Source of the DNA: Diprion similis
Taxonomy: Eukaryota > Arthropoda > Insecta > Hymenoptera > Diprionidae
Length of the DNA: 64,000 nt
Direction of reading: 5' to 3'
Assembly: GCF_021155765.1 (NCBI RefSeq)
Contig: NC_060112.1
Location: 24,766,001-24,830,000, forward strand
Of this stretch, positions 50,661-62,999 are shown piece by piece (within the stretch, counting starts at the first letter, position 1; the number at the start of each line of letters is the position of its first letter). The notes under the pieces were generated by a model. The model searched no databases. It was not told the origin of the DNA and was given only the letters and a program-made list of their open reading frames with translations. The translations under genes were made by a program, and so were the position numbers.

Positions 50661-50807
50661 TCACACTTCCTGCAGGTACTTGAGGGGGCACAGGGTCTCC
50701 TTTAACCGGGGCTCCGTCTCCTTGCTCAGGCTCTCCGTCGTGTTCACGTTCGAAGCGCATCTCACCATCGCGACGCCATCAACCTCCTCCCCAATCTGGA
50801 TCACGAT
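50661..50807 (-). CDS. Stac: Stac exon: C-terminal SH3-like region, ends at TGA
   Basis: Acceptor TTCGAACAG, phase 0. Encodes IVIQIGEEVDGVAMVR and, after a linker, ETLCPLKYLQEV before TGA. This matches the hydrophobic ending of vertebrate STAC proteins, so the TGA is the family's normal end. Confidence 0.88.
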   Translation of the reverse strand: MVIQIGEEVDGVAMVRCASNVNTTESLSKETEPRLKETLCPLKYLQEV

Positions 50808-53800
50808 CTGTTCGAAAGAACGAGGGATGCAAATACGCGATTTTTAGTCTCCCGTCACTGTTTATAGGTCACCCTTCGGGGGTCCGAACTTTTCCTCACC
50901 AGAATTATTCACCCTCCGACAAAAGTGCCGTTTTTCAAATCGCGACGCGCGTTTACATGGAATGGTTTCTGGAGACCACCGTGAAGTTGCCTCCCTTTAC
51001 CCTTCGTTTTTTGAATTGTTTGAATTTTTTGGAATCGTTTATCAGGGTGAATCATTTAGCCGTTATTTTCTTTTCTTTTTCTTTCTTACTACAATGAAAG
51101 TAGTTTTTAAGCAATTGACTAGACATCAACGATCCATCCTGGGAAATGTTTCAATTTCAAAACTGAGAGGCTGCTAATTTTATGGAGGATCCCCGGAGGC
51201 TAGATAACCGGCCTGAATATGCAAATGATTTGGCACGGAACGACCTCCGCGTTGCATGATGTATTTTTATCCGTGATTCAGAATCGCTGTGAACTAGTTT
51301 GTATACAGTGAATGTGATGCGCATTTTGAAACATAGAGAAACTGGATTTCTACGTCTCTAGAACGTCTCCGACGATCTATACGATCATGGGCAGTCCAGA
51401 AATAGGTGTGCACCTCTTTAACGTCTCGCTCCAACACTTCGGGCGGGAATCTACGTCAAATTTAAAACTTTGCAAGACTCGAGTCGCCCGGCCTTTCCTT
51501 TTTCCGTCATAAAATAAATTATTCAACCATCATAAAATCAATTATTACTAGAAAATTCACCTGATCTCTGAGTAAAGTCGTCTGATCGGCTAGCTGAAGA
51601 TTGCGGGTGACCTGAAGTGTCCTTTGGCCAGATTCTACGCGCATGACATAGGCGCTTGGAAAATAGCCGGCTCTTCCACCGAGGCACTTGCCTTTCCACC
51701 AGTCGGGGTCAGACTTGTCTATAACGGTTACTTTGTACCCGGCTCTGAAACGTGATTAGGAAGAGCGTTCGCGGTAAAATCATTCGATTTCGCTCTCCAG
51801 GCGCGGTACGGGGCAATTAAGTTATTACAGGACGTATATTCCCAGCCAAAAGTCAGTCTCGGTAAGAATGTTGAACACTTCGCGATAAGATAATTCGTTT
51901 TTAATAATAACAATAATAATAATAACAATGTCAACAAATTATTAATAAATTGTTTAAACAAAAATTTGTGTAAAAAATCTCTGGCGGAATATTTTTTATA
52001 TCACGTAAATTGAATTCATCGATTTTTCTGAATACCTATGAGTTTTTTTGGAATTTTTCGGTCATATTGAATAACCAGTTTTCGAAAATTTTAAAAATTA
52101 AAAAAAAAAAATGGATCAAAAGTTCTAGATTTTTCGGTAAATGGCTATACGTTACACTGAAGAATTTTGAGAGGCGTGTAGCTTCATAAATAGAGCGTTA
52201 GAAAATTTTGGAAAACGAAATTATTAAAAATTGTAAAAAATTCCAAAAAAGTTTTATAGGTCTTCGGAAGAATCAACGAATTCATTATATATAAAGTAAA
52301 AATAATATCACTAGAGATTAGTTGCACAAATTTTTGTTTACAAAATTTTTTAACAACTATTTCGCATTATTACTCTTATTAAAAACAAATTATTCCATCA
52401 ACTTGGTTAAGATTTATATTTTTCCGACTTTCATCTCAACGCAAAGTTTTCACCGAGATTCACTTTTGGCTGGGAATATACGTTCCGTAACATCTTAATC
52501 CCCCAACTTCATTAGTGTCCTTTCCATTTATGCACTTACTTCAGATCCAGTTCGTCCCGATGACGAGCGTTGAAGTTGTAAAGAACAACGTATAGGTTGT
52601 TCGGTGGCAGGACCCGCTTTCCTGGTGGAAAAGGGTTCAGATGATTCGCGTTCCCCGCGTGCGGCGAGGGGCACGGCGACGTGCTCGCCGAAGAATATGA
52701 CTTCTCGATATCGTCCGGAAGCTCCATGCTTGACATCCGGATGGTGCTTCTTAAAAGCTTGTGACCCCCGTGTCCTTGGCTAGGGCTGCAGGGGGCTAGA
52801 ATTTTGTAAAATTTAGGCAGAGTTTTTGGGGCTTCGTCTCATTTACCGACACCGATCTGTCCCTTAGTTTTCTCCTAGATTTTACCGATAAATAAAAGTG
52901 ACAAAGTGTTTGAAGGGTTTTAATTAGACTATCTATCTGGTGGCTTAACGAATTATTTCATTTTTCAGCTATTTTCGAAACAGAAATTTCTTAACACGGG
53001 GTCTTAAGAATTGTGTCGTGAGATATTCAACGAATTTGAATTATTTTAAAGAAATCTTTATTGTCATCGGTCGAATCGAGGAAAAACGATCTTTTTATCA
53101 AAACGCGAAACTTTAAAAATTCTACGATGTTAAATTTCCTTCAAAAAGTTTGAATCTAATGACACATTCGTTGTTCGAATAATTGTTCGGAGAAAAATAT
53201 CGACACAAATATTAAAAACAATTTGTCTAAAAACAGAAGAAGTGTCCTATTTAAAGAATACATCCACCCGTCGGTCGTAACTTTTTTTTCTTTTTTAATA
53301 TTTCGGTTGAGATAAAAAAAAAAAGGATATTATAAAAACACCCAAAAAAAAAAAAAAACTCCGTCTAAAGGATCGGCGTCGGTCGGTCGGAACTTTTCAC
53401 CGATTAGGCGATTGGGTGAAACGAAACGGAATTCTCCCCTTGTGCACCTGATTTATCGGGGCAGACGGGGTATGTCGTTGTTTTTCGGCAAAGTTTCGTC
53501 TGCGTAACGTATTTCGCGGCACACCGCCGAACTCTCGGGGTTAATCCGTGCGATTTTAATCAAGGCAGGCGGGCTTTGTTGTGTAAATTATTCAATCATC
53601 CGGTGAAATACATACATAACCGGCTGGTGCCACCGCTGTCGGATAACCGCGGGGGCGTGGATTCCCTCGGACCAGTTGAATAGTAATCTCGAGGACGCTG
53701 ACGCGTGTGAGCGGAACCTTCCGGCGAATCCAGGCTCAAACTCTTCATCCGTAAATTAAGCCGCTCCCTCCGACGTTGTGGACTGTGGGGCGCTTCATTT

Positions 53801-54916
53801 TTCATCATATCAATTCAATTAGCGTTATCTACAATCACTCAAGGTTCGTATCGGCGCGATTCTCGTCTCGTCGAGAAATTACACCGAATTACTATTATTA
53901 TTATTATTATTATTGTTATTACATACTACTACAATTGTCATATATATTTTTCTTTTTTCCTTTTGTTTAATTTTTTTTCTCTTTACACGCAGGGGGAGGA
54001 AAAAGTTTTTTTAGTTTTTTTTTTTTTTTTTCTTTGCGTGACAAACGATGATCGATCGTTATAATGATGAATGAAAATGGATTGTTTTAGGATTAAATAA
54101 AAATTTTTTTTTTTTTTTTTTTTCTTGGGGAGGGGGGGGGATTTAAACGGAGTGAGATAATTAAAAAGAATTGTACGAGGTAAGGTGATTCGATTAAATT
54201 ACTCTCGTTTGTAAATATAATGAAAATCATCGAACGAGAGTGTATATAAAAAATTTGTTGAAATTATAAGACTATAATGTATAATTACTGTTTTTATATT
54301 ATTTCTCATATTTTTCATGTTTCCTTTTCTTGTAATTCGTATCACGTATCGTATGTACATGTTATATCCAACCAGAGCGATCGAGACAAGCGTTCGCGAT
54401 CGAAACGTTGATTTGTCAACGAAATCGTTTGATTATTATAGAAACATATATATGGTACAGTGTATATATATATATAACAATACGAGGATAAAATTGGCAA
54501 CGACGTAGGTACAGATGTAATAACAAACATTCACAATTCCATCACAATAATACGCGTGCGTACAACGAGGATATACGAAGAGAGCTGGGACACGACTCGC
54601 AATACATAGGAACATACATAATATATATATATGTATACATATATATATATATTGTAGAAATTGTACACATAGGTAGATACGTAATACGTACGTACGTAAA
54701 TTTGGAAAGAATACACACCGAAAGTTGAACGATGTTTGAAGAAAATAAAGTTCTTTTTATTATATCTATTATCATTATTATATACATTATATACATCGCT
54801 TAATTATTGAGGTAACAGTAGTAAACGGTATTTCATGTTTTAGAATTTAACACAGATATTGCTTTCCGTCTATCGATCCATAGCATGCGCCTTTCAAACG
54901 ATTCAATTTACATTCA

Positions 54917-54960
<44 letters not shown>

Positions 54961-57900
54961 GAGACAATTCCTTGACGAGTGGTACTAATCTTCGTACGAT
55001 CCTGATATCAATTTATTCTTCTTCCTCTTTCGTTTGTTCGCTGCTTCACGCTGCAGTCGGAGATTAATTTTTTCTCTTTCCCTCAAGAAACTCGACAAAG
55101 GAAGAAGGTATGAGAGGTGGGAATATAAATAATCGGAAGATGAGAAAAAGATCGGAAAAGTTTCATCATCGGATCGTCTGCGCAGAATTACTTTTTTTTC
55201 ATTTATCGTATATAGATAAATAAACAAATAAATAAATAAATAAATAAATGAATCGTCGAAAGAAGGGATAATTATTATGCGCACATATTGCAGACACAAC
55301 AAGTCGCTGTTGGAATCGAGGCCCATAAACAAAAAAAAATAAATAAATAAATAAACGTTGGAAAAAATGAATGAACAAAGGTGTGAATCGGAAACGCAAA
55401 TCATCTGCGTTTCGTGGATTTTCGCGTCGTCGATTTACGCCTAAGTTGCAGCGAGGACGAAGTGGATTGATTCGGTGGCCCTCGAGCCATCAGAACCAGA
55501 GGCTGTCCGAAGGGTCGAGTGCCTGAAGTTGATCCTCCGCTACCCCGCCCTGGCCAATCGAATCTCGTCAATATTCTTCTCCATTTCTGTTTTTTTTTTT
55601 TTTGTTTTTGTTTGTTTGTTTGTTTGTTTGTTTGTTCGTTAATTTATTTGTTTATTCTCGTTATCCTTGCTTCTCCCAAATCGCGTGAGTGGTTTTAATT
55701 TTCAAGCTCTTGTGGTTATATTCATAATTCAGCTTGCAAATCTTCCACACGATTTTTGTTAGTTGTAACCGTATATAGCACCGGCTACATCATTGAGAAT
55801 ATGATGAAGAAGAAGCTGCGGGAAAAATTTGTTACGGAATAAAAGTCGAAAACTTGTTCATCGTTCGACCCTCTAACGGCTGAGTAAGATAACCCGAAAC
55901 AAAGTTTCGAAACTCGTTCGAAACCTCTTAGAATCGAATCGAGTTTAGGTTTCATTTACAGCCTTAAAATCAGTTTGATTCGGTCGATCTCCGAGGATCT
56001 CACAATCTATAGATCGATATTTTTAACCTAGAGATCCTCGCATTTCAAAATCAATTAATCGAACATCGAGTCTGTAAGAATCGGGAAAAGAAAATATCAA
56101 GGATTAATTCAGGTCTAAGCCTGAAATATTCTGATTCAGGCTTTCGAGGGTCAAATGAGTCCCAATTTTGTTTCTCGTTAGAACTTCAAACATTGGAATC
56201 GGGCCTTATGCGCTGTTTTGATTTTAAAATAAGATCCTTTTTGCTATGGATTTTTCTGTCTAAAAGCGTCTCACGCGAACGAGAGGTATAAAATTTCATC
56301 CCGGATAAACAGGGTGAAAATTCAACGAAGAAAAATATATACGCGTATCAAAGGAAGTGAATTTATACTACGGTACCATCCGAGAAAAAATTGCTTGCTT
56401 TTAAATGTAAATCGAGAAATCTCCGGAGCGAGCGAGTTCCGGGGTGAAAACTGAATAAAAAACGAGCAGACTGGCAGGGAATCAGTTTCACGGGATTCGC
56501 TGTCTGTTTGAGGTTAGGAGGGTCCGGATGCGACGCTTTATTAACGCTAGATCCGCTGGATTTGGCTATTCCGCTTGGTTTCGCGAAGCTTTGGGGTCAA
56601 GGATGTCTTTTTTGACGTGCAATTATCCCGAATTCGAGAATCGCGAGAGCTTCGCTTGTCCCGGAGCTTTTGTCGGGGACTGGAAATTGGAAAGAGGACA
56701 GAATCGTGTCTCATCCTCTGCGCGTTTGCCAGGAAACAAGCGGAACCCTTTTTTTTTTTCTTCTCTCTTTCGACCCGTTTTCGTTACACCGTCACCGAGC
56801 AAGTAACTCAGCCGTTAAAGGATAATTGACGAGCTGTCTTCAACGGGCGACGATATGAAAAGAAAATATTGCTTTTCCGTAGAATTTTCGAAGACATCTC
56901 GGTAAGCATTTTTCCCCCTTTTTTCTTCCTCAAATCTCATCAGGTATGATCAACAATTCCATGTCATAATTTGGTTTCTTTTCAGTTTTTTCCACACTGG
57001 TGTAAATTGAAAGAAGATTGCAGTATTTTTGCTCATTTTGCGGGAATTTCGAGGGCCAGGTTTAAATGCGGTTACTGCAACAGCGGCACTTCGTAAAAGT
57101 GATTAAATCACTGACCGTGAGATCAAGTCGACGTTGGTAGTATATACTCGACTTGTGATCGTCACCTAATCGAAACCTAATCGCAGCAATAATCGCGAGT
57201 TAAAATTTTCACCGAAGAGGTGTCGAGTTTAGAAAATATCGAAATTCGATTTGAGTATCGAACACCACCTCGATGTCGATTCATGGTTAATGGTAAAACG
57301 TTTTTATCAAAAGGTCCAGGGCAAACAGCGTGTTATTTGAAAAATAAACAGTGTCAGATTAACACTCTGGCAAATTAAAAATCAGGCATATAGATACGTA
57401 AAAACCTGAAGAACAAAGCTGGGACAAAAAAAAAAACATTATCACAAAATATAAAAGTATGGATTGTCAGAGAGGTGAGTGAGTGGTGACAAAAACACCG
57501 TATATACATATATACTTCACCCAAGGCTGCATAGTGGAAAATGTAAATTGGTTATTCAAGCCATCAGTGTATGTGCAGAGTTCCGTAACGAACGAAGTGG
57601 CATCATGGCGTCAAATTCACGGCTTTGGTTACACACATACACACCAGGTCCAACGAAGCGTGACGAAAACGTCGTCGTGCGTATATAATGCAGACGATTC
57701 GTAGAGATTAGTATGATGTAGTCAAGCGTTCAATACAAATTGAGATGAAAGAAATACTGGCAAATTTTCGTAGCGGTTGATAAAATGGCGGATACAGGTA
57801 TATGCACATGTATAATTAATACATAATATATTGATAAAAACGACACGTATAAAAGCTCGCACAGCAGCTTATTGGTATAGGCATATGCAACATCATAACG

Positions 57901-60900
57901 ATCAACGGAGCGGCGAGTCATGTCCCTGGTAGTGATCGTTAGTAGAGGGGTGGCTTACCAGAGGTGGACGAGGAACAGGGTTGGGAAGAAGAGGTCCTCG
58001 TAGCCAGGGGTGCTGCTGCACCGGAAGGGGGATGATCTGCCGTGGGAGGTGTTGGTGGAGAGTTCGTCGAGTTCCCCCTTATCTCCCCAGCCTGCTTCAG
58101 CACCTGGTATATCGCGTCCACGTCTGCCATGGTACAAACGCAAGCACACAAGGGTGCCGAGGAGATGTTTTTGGTTAGGGTAAAGGATCAGCGTATCAAT
58201 TGGCATATCATTGGGGCTGGTCGTCCGCTCTCCATGGACCAACACGAAACGGTGTGTGAGATGAAAGAAATGAGTAAAAAAACAAAAAAAAAAAAAAAAA
58301 AAAAAAACAAAAACAAAAACCAGAGAAGAGAAACGGAACGAACGAACGAAGAGTAGACGGACAGACGGACAGAGAGAGAGAGAGAGAGAGAGAGAGAAAG
58401 TAAGAGAGTAACGAAAAGATAGATTGAGAGAGAGAGAGAGAAAAACGAGAAAAAGAAAACACCGAGGAAAATCGTCCGTCGGATCAATGATTTTGATACG
58501 AGCTGCCAAAGCTGTATATAAGAGGGGAAAAAGTGTTCATTGCCAAAATTCACCAGTCAACCGTGTCTCTCGGTTAAACTTTGCAAACATCAAAGGAACG
58601 TGGCTCGTCGAATATTCTATATATAGGATCGAGTACGAGCTTATAATCAGATTCATCTCGCATCCGATTTTCCTCGGGTTCGTCGTTCGCAAAACGTATG
58701 TTTGGGCATTTTATATCACTTATGTTCCGCTCGATATGATTCTTATAAGTATGTATGTATGTATTTATTTATTTTACGTTCGACGATATATGAAGGGATT
58801 TTCTTTGTCAATTGGGTCAGTTTCGCTATGTAGGTACTTCGTAAATATGATTTTACTCGATGTTACTAGGTGAGAAAATGCCTTGTGATTTATTACGGAT
58901 TTTTAATTTGGTTTTAAATTTTATAGACGATTTAGAGGTTCAAAATTTCGAAGAGAGTGAAAACTTGAAAAGAACTCTTTTCTTCGTTCAGAAAATCGAT
59001 GATTTCATGTGGCAAGAAGTGTATATACATTTCAAAGAGTATATATAGCCTGTATATTTGAGTGTCTTTAAGCCTTTTTATCAACTTGTTTACGTTATGG
59101 TGGATTTATCGATCAACAATAGTGACAGTGTTTATCCACACGCTAAACCGATGAGTTAAAGAATCTTTCATTCACTTTTCGTCGTTTCTGATCCACAACC
59201 AAGAAAGTATTCGCGTACAGAGGCCAGTGAGTGACGTTAATTGCAAGTTTAGTCATAACAATAACAATAGCGTTGAAACGACGCGTTTGCCGCGTAAATC
59301 GATCTGAAATTTATTCCTTCTTCGAGCTTTTTTCTACCGATTTTCACTGTCACTATCATTTTTAGCACGAAGATTTTCCAGCAATTTTATGGGTTCTTGT
59401 AATTTTTTCTTTTGTTTCACAAGAAAAACCACCGCACAAGTTAAAATATGACTTGAAGAAAAAGAAGAGCGACTCTCTAACCTTTCAGTCACAGTAAGAC
59501 CGAAAAATTTCGAAAACCGCCAACCTAATTTCAGTCGCAAATTTTTCCCCTCAATATTTCGCCCTGAATTTTGTTACTCGGGGGTTTTCAGGGTCGCTGA
59601 TAACGAATCTGGTGCCAAAATTTGACAATCTTTAAATCCAAGATGGGGATCCAGTACGTCGATACATCCAAACTCTGAATTCAGATCGCGATCAGCGATC
59701 CTACAAGATCCCCGATCTCCAATACATCTGGTGGAACAATAAATTTCAAAAATCCGTAAAAAAATGTCTCAAAAACAGTTCTCCCAAGCAGTAACAAAGT
59801 GTGCGACTGAGAAACGCGACCGAATTGACAAAAAACGTCCCGGAAGTGAAGGCATATGAGGGACTTACTGTGATCGGTAGCCGATGAAGTCTCTTCGGTG
59901 TGCGAAGTCGTGCTTCGCTGTCTACGGAGAAGAGGAATACCGCCGCTTCGTTTCGTGCCAAGACTTGGACAAGTGGCTGGTTGAACGGACGTTATGCAGT
60001 CGGCGTGGACGTTCGTTTTGCAACCGCGACATCGAAATCCCTGTCGACTGTGACCTCGCAATACTTGACCGCAGGCATCGCAAGGTGTGATCTTCCGGTA
60101 AGTGTATTCTCTCCATGCGTGACCGCCCTCGGACTCCAAATTTTTCCTGGTCATTGAGTAACGAAATGGTTTCACTGTAAGAGTCAGATTTGATATCGTG
60201 CCAAAAATTGCTCCGTGATTTATAATTCCTTTTCAGAATTATCGTGGAACTCAAAAGGCGGTATTCTGAGATCATAACTTTGGTTGAATTATTTCACACA
60301 CAAGCGATAAATAAAATAATTTATTTTTTATCCTCTACCATCTCCTTTTGAGTTCGGTAGTTATAATTTTTGAGGTTTTCTCTGCTTAGGAAAATGATGT
60401 TTTTTTTAATAAAACACTTTGCGTTAAAGTGCAGGGATTATGATGAAAACAGAGACGTCTTTACATTCTGACAGAAAAGCAAGGTGGTGCAACATTCACA
60501 TTCACGATTAGTGTGCCGCTTCAACATAATGCGTAATCAATGGTCTAAATTAGTGTCTATAACGTATAACAGCAGCTTTCAAAACAGTTTGCCAAAACGC
60601 AGCCGTTAAAGCATAATATTTTCGCAAAGGGTGAGAGTAGCGAAAAAATGTGTGAAATGTAAAGACAAGAAAAAACAAGAAAATTAAACAAATAATGATA
60701 AAAATCATGAGCTATTTATGCAACATTTCCATCCAGTGCAAATTTGTGATTTAGCCATCCAGGGGTGGAAAAATATCGAATATAAATTGCTGTTCCGTCA
60801 TTGAATTAATCGATTGAACGTGTTCGTGTTGTTTAATCAATATGATCAATACGTATAAATTTCTGCATACATTGTGGATCGAGGTATAGTATATGGGGAA

Positions 60901-62254
60901 AAATGTTTACATAAATTCTGTGCTGTGACGAAGGGATGCTTGCGAGTATGTGATATAACAGTTAAAACGGCGAGGGCGGATTGTGACAAAGAATTGCAGA
61001 TCTTAGAGACGTTTATGTGCGGACTGAGGGGGGTGGTGGTTGATAAATTACCTGGACATCGCGACGACGGTGGACACAGCGTGATACATCGCTTGCTTCC
61101 CCCTTTGTTAGTTTAGCATTACACAAACATTGACTAATGTTATTTTCCAGCGAATGAAAATAAAACGGCTAAACACCGAAGCCTCAGGATTATGTTGTAG
61201 GTATAATCGTTATTGGGTGAAGTATAATTTATGAATTATACGTATAGAGACAATCGTGGCAGTTTTGTAATGTAAGATGGTGTGAAATTCTAAATCCTGA
61301 CTAATAACACTGGTCAACAAAAAATGAATAATTTTGATTCTATGCATCGAATAATGAGAAAAAGCTTTTTTTGTTACTTATGAAGTTTGTTTTTGTATTT
61401 TTACTTTGATAAATAGGTCGTGAGGTTTTTGATTTATAGCTAATATTGGTGACTATTCAGAAGAAAAAGGATAACGTTATCAGAGGCAGTATAATGAGAG
61501 CGTGATGGGAGATTACGTTTCTGGTTTGATACGAGAAAGTCCACACGAAAATAGAAGAAGTACGAAAAATTTTTATTTATCAACTTTGTTTATCAATTGT
61601 TCTACGTCTGTAGTTTATTATTAATTATTATTTTTTAATAAATGTGATTTAAGTGCAAGACTGAAATTTGTTTAGTTGTTATTTACAATAAATACTTGTA
61701 AAAATAGGTAATTTTTCTTAAAATCTGAAATATCGTTCTGATTCCTACAAAAACAAACTTTATCTGATGAAACTGTTATTTCATTTATTAATTACATCAA
61801 AGAAATTAAAATTTGACTTCTAGAACCCAGACTAAAAATTCGCGTTGACCGGTGTAATTCGTTCCAATCAAATCGATATAGGCAAAATAAAACTTAAACG
61901 CTAAAAAAAAAATGCAAAATTATGCGATTATCCTAACAGAGGTTTAATTATCCCGAAAATTGGATTTCGGGGTGAAGGAAAATTCACCATAAATATACCT
62001 AAGCCTTACAGCTCCGAGAGTAAAAAATGCCTCAGAATTTGTGGTAATATAATAGTTACTTTATCCGTGCAACGTTACTACATGTAAGAGGCTTACTTTT
62101 CTGCGGGAACCGGCGAAGCCGCTGGAGAACTTGATTTTAGGCTTTTAAAAGCTTTGAGCCATTTGTGCTTGGTGCTGCCGGTTGATCCGTTGGACATTTT
62201 ACGATCGTTCATCCCGTCCTGGGGACCCGCTTCTCCGCCCCCAAAGAGCTCCTT
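50661..62254 (-). CDS. Stac: Stac: SH3 and cysteine-rich (C1) domain protein
   Basis: Cytoplasmic adaptor of the STAC family, which binds and modulates L-type voltage-gated calcium channels (STAC3 in vertebrate muscle; Stac in fly muscle and neurons). Exons in transcript order: 62097-62254, 59869-60174 (C1), 57959-58123, optional 55439-55549, 53616-53792, 52540-52795 (SH3 start), 51561-51744 (SH3 end), 50661-50807. From the C1 exon on, all splice phases agree, giving about 410 aa to a TGA exactly where family members end. The first listed exon leaves in phase 2, while the C1 exon needs phase 1, so at least one exon of 3n+2 nt between them was not found. The true N-terminus is also unidentified. 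Confidence 0.9.
51561..51744 (-). CDS. Stac: Stac exon: second half of SH3 domain
   Basis: Acceptor CGTTTCAG, donor GATCAG/GTGAAT. Encodes DPDWWKGKCLGGRAGYFPSA and YVMRVE, with the SH3 signature WW, GYFPSAYV. Phase 2 in, phase 0 out. Confidence 0.93.
52540..52795 (-). CDS. Stac: Stac exon: linker and first half of SH3 domain
   Basis: Acceptor AAATTCTAG, donor CTGAA/GTAAGT. Ser/Pro-rich linker (SYSSASTSPCPSPHAG) then the SH3 opening NLYVVLYNFNARHRDELDL. Phase 1 in, phase 2 out. Confidence 0.9.
53616..53792 (-). CDS. Stac: Stac exon: basic linker with LSLDSPE motif
   Basis: Encodes PHSPQRRRERLNLRMKSLSL and DSPEGS, similar in style to the vertebrate STAC linker. The donor GTATGT at 53615 gives phase 1, which fits the next exon. 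Two acceptors are possible: AATGAAG (exon from 53792, phase 1, fits the upstream exon) or CCCCACAG (from 53782, phase 2). Phase favours the first, the polypyrimidine tract favours the second. Confidence 0.75.
54922..54956. repeat. (AG)n microsatellite in a Stac intron
   Basis: About 17 AG units. A second, shorter (AG)n run lies at 58373-58396. Confidence 0.95.
55439..55549 (-). CDS. Stac: possible Stac cassette exon
   Basis: 111 nt, bounded by a TTGGCCAG acceptor and a TTAGGC/GTAAAT donor, phase 1 at both ends, exactly matching the neighbouring introns. It would insert 37 residues rich in Gly, Ser, Thr and Pro (GSGGSTSGTRPFGQPLVLMA). If the donor is not used the frame stops at TGA near 55404 after a basic tail (RRKSTTRKSTKRR), giving a short form without SH3. 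Splice sites are only fair. Confidence 0.4.
55550..57958 (-). other. Stac intron sequence
   Basis: No further supported exon. Contains a (TTTG)n run near 55605-55635. The 92-codon plus frame at 56528-56806 has no support. Confidence 0.45.
57959..58123 (-). CDS. Stac: Stac exon: VDAIYQVLKQAGEI linker segment
   Basis: Encodes VDAIYQVLKQAGEIRGNS, equivalent to the VDPVYETLRFG segment after the vertebrate STAC C1 domain, then a Ser/Thr/Pro-rich stretch. Acceptor CATGGCAG, donor CTCTG/GTAAGC; phase 1 at both ends. The acceptor overlaps an ATG in ideal Kozak context (ACCATGG), which could start a form without the C1 domain if transcription begins in the intron. Confidence 0.82.
59869..60174 (-). 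CDS. Stac: Stac exon: C1 zinc-finger domain
   Basis: Contains a complete C1 signature, H-x12-C-x2-C-x13-C-x2-C-x4-H-x2-C-x7-C, beginning HAWREYTYRKITPCDACG and ending with CITSVQPATC. All eight zinc ligands are present. Acceptor TCTTACAG, donor CACA/GTAAGT; enters and leaves in phase 1. Downstream of the fold is a basic, Ser/Thr-rich tail (RRQRSTTSHTEE). Confidence 0.93.
60175..62096 (-). other. Stac intron region with a possible undetected exon
   Basis: Splice phase demands an additional 3n+2-nt exon here, or an alternative form. One weak candidate lies at about 61062-61105 (good donor TCCAG/GTAATT, poor acceptor). The plus frame at 60874-61116 is not supported. Confidence 0.3.
62097..62254 (-). 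CDS. Stac: Stac upstream exon: basic segment before C1
   Basis: Acceptor CGATTTGTAG, donor GAAAA/GTAAGC. Encodes KELFGGGEAGPQDGMNDRK, then MSNGSTGSTKHKWLKAFKSL and a Ser/Pro-rich end. The Lys-rich helix resembles the pre-C1 basic region of STAC. An in-frame TAG at the splice site shows that the frame starts in this exon or an upstream one. Met in AAAATGTCC context is a possible start. Confidence 0.65.
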
Positions 62255-62990
62255 CTACAAATCGGAAATGTCATTTTTGTAGTCAGAGCTGATCAGTAAA
62301 ATTCTGATCCATAATCCGCACAATCCGATCCTCGGAATATCAAATCATGAGCTCAATTCGTCCTGAGATATTACGATCACCTTCGATTAGAAGGGAGCAG
62401 ATTCATTATTAATAAGTTTAATTATGGGGGTCAAGTAATCGCGTCGAAAACTCTGAAGTAACGTTTTCCCAAAATGCATTTCAACGATCATCACGGTGAA
62501 GGATGATGATCAGATACGAATCCAAGAAATATTGAAAGAAGATGAATATTCTTGAGAACAGAACAATCCTTTCCAAAATAGCATCTTTCTTGGATATAAA
62601 TTTTTCTGTTAAACCAGATCAGAATACCGTTTTCAAACAAACATCCGGCGTGAGGTATTCGATGGAAGAAATTGAAATCGTAGCTTAACAAAATCACGTA
62701 AGCCAAATTTGTAAAACGGAACCGAGTGAATAAAAACGACGAAGACTGATCGAGAGTTTCGTTAAGAGGCCTGTTCAAAGTGATCGTGTAACCGAGTCCC
62801 ATTACTCTACAGGGTGGTTGATCGATCCTTTGATCTTAACGAGTGATGCCAAAGGAGCAGCGACAACAAAGTACAAAGTTTTCGAGAAAAGAAGGACTTT
62901 GTCGTCGAATATGACGACGGTTGAAAGTATGTAGAAAAAAATAGTCAAGCTATGAGATGTAGAAGCATGAAAAACAGAATCATGGACATG
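62255..62990. other. non-coding, upstream part of Stac or intergenic
   Basis: No supported exon. The minus frame 62491-62802 has AT-rich codons unlike the Stac exons. Confidence 0.35.
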
Positions 62991-62999
62991 GAAAAGCGA

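Noticed and set aside
50640..50675. A 34-nt GT-AG intron removing the Stac TGA
   Set aside because: GTACCTGCAG to CTCCGCAG is shorter than any normal insect spliceosomal intron.
57955..58553. Ser-Leu-Phe rich minus frames upstream of the Stac linker exon
   Set aside because: Translations of (AG)n and poly-A tracts in the intron.
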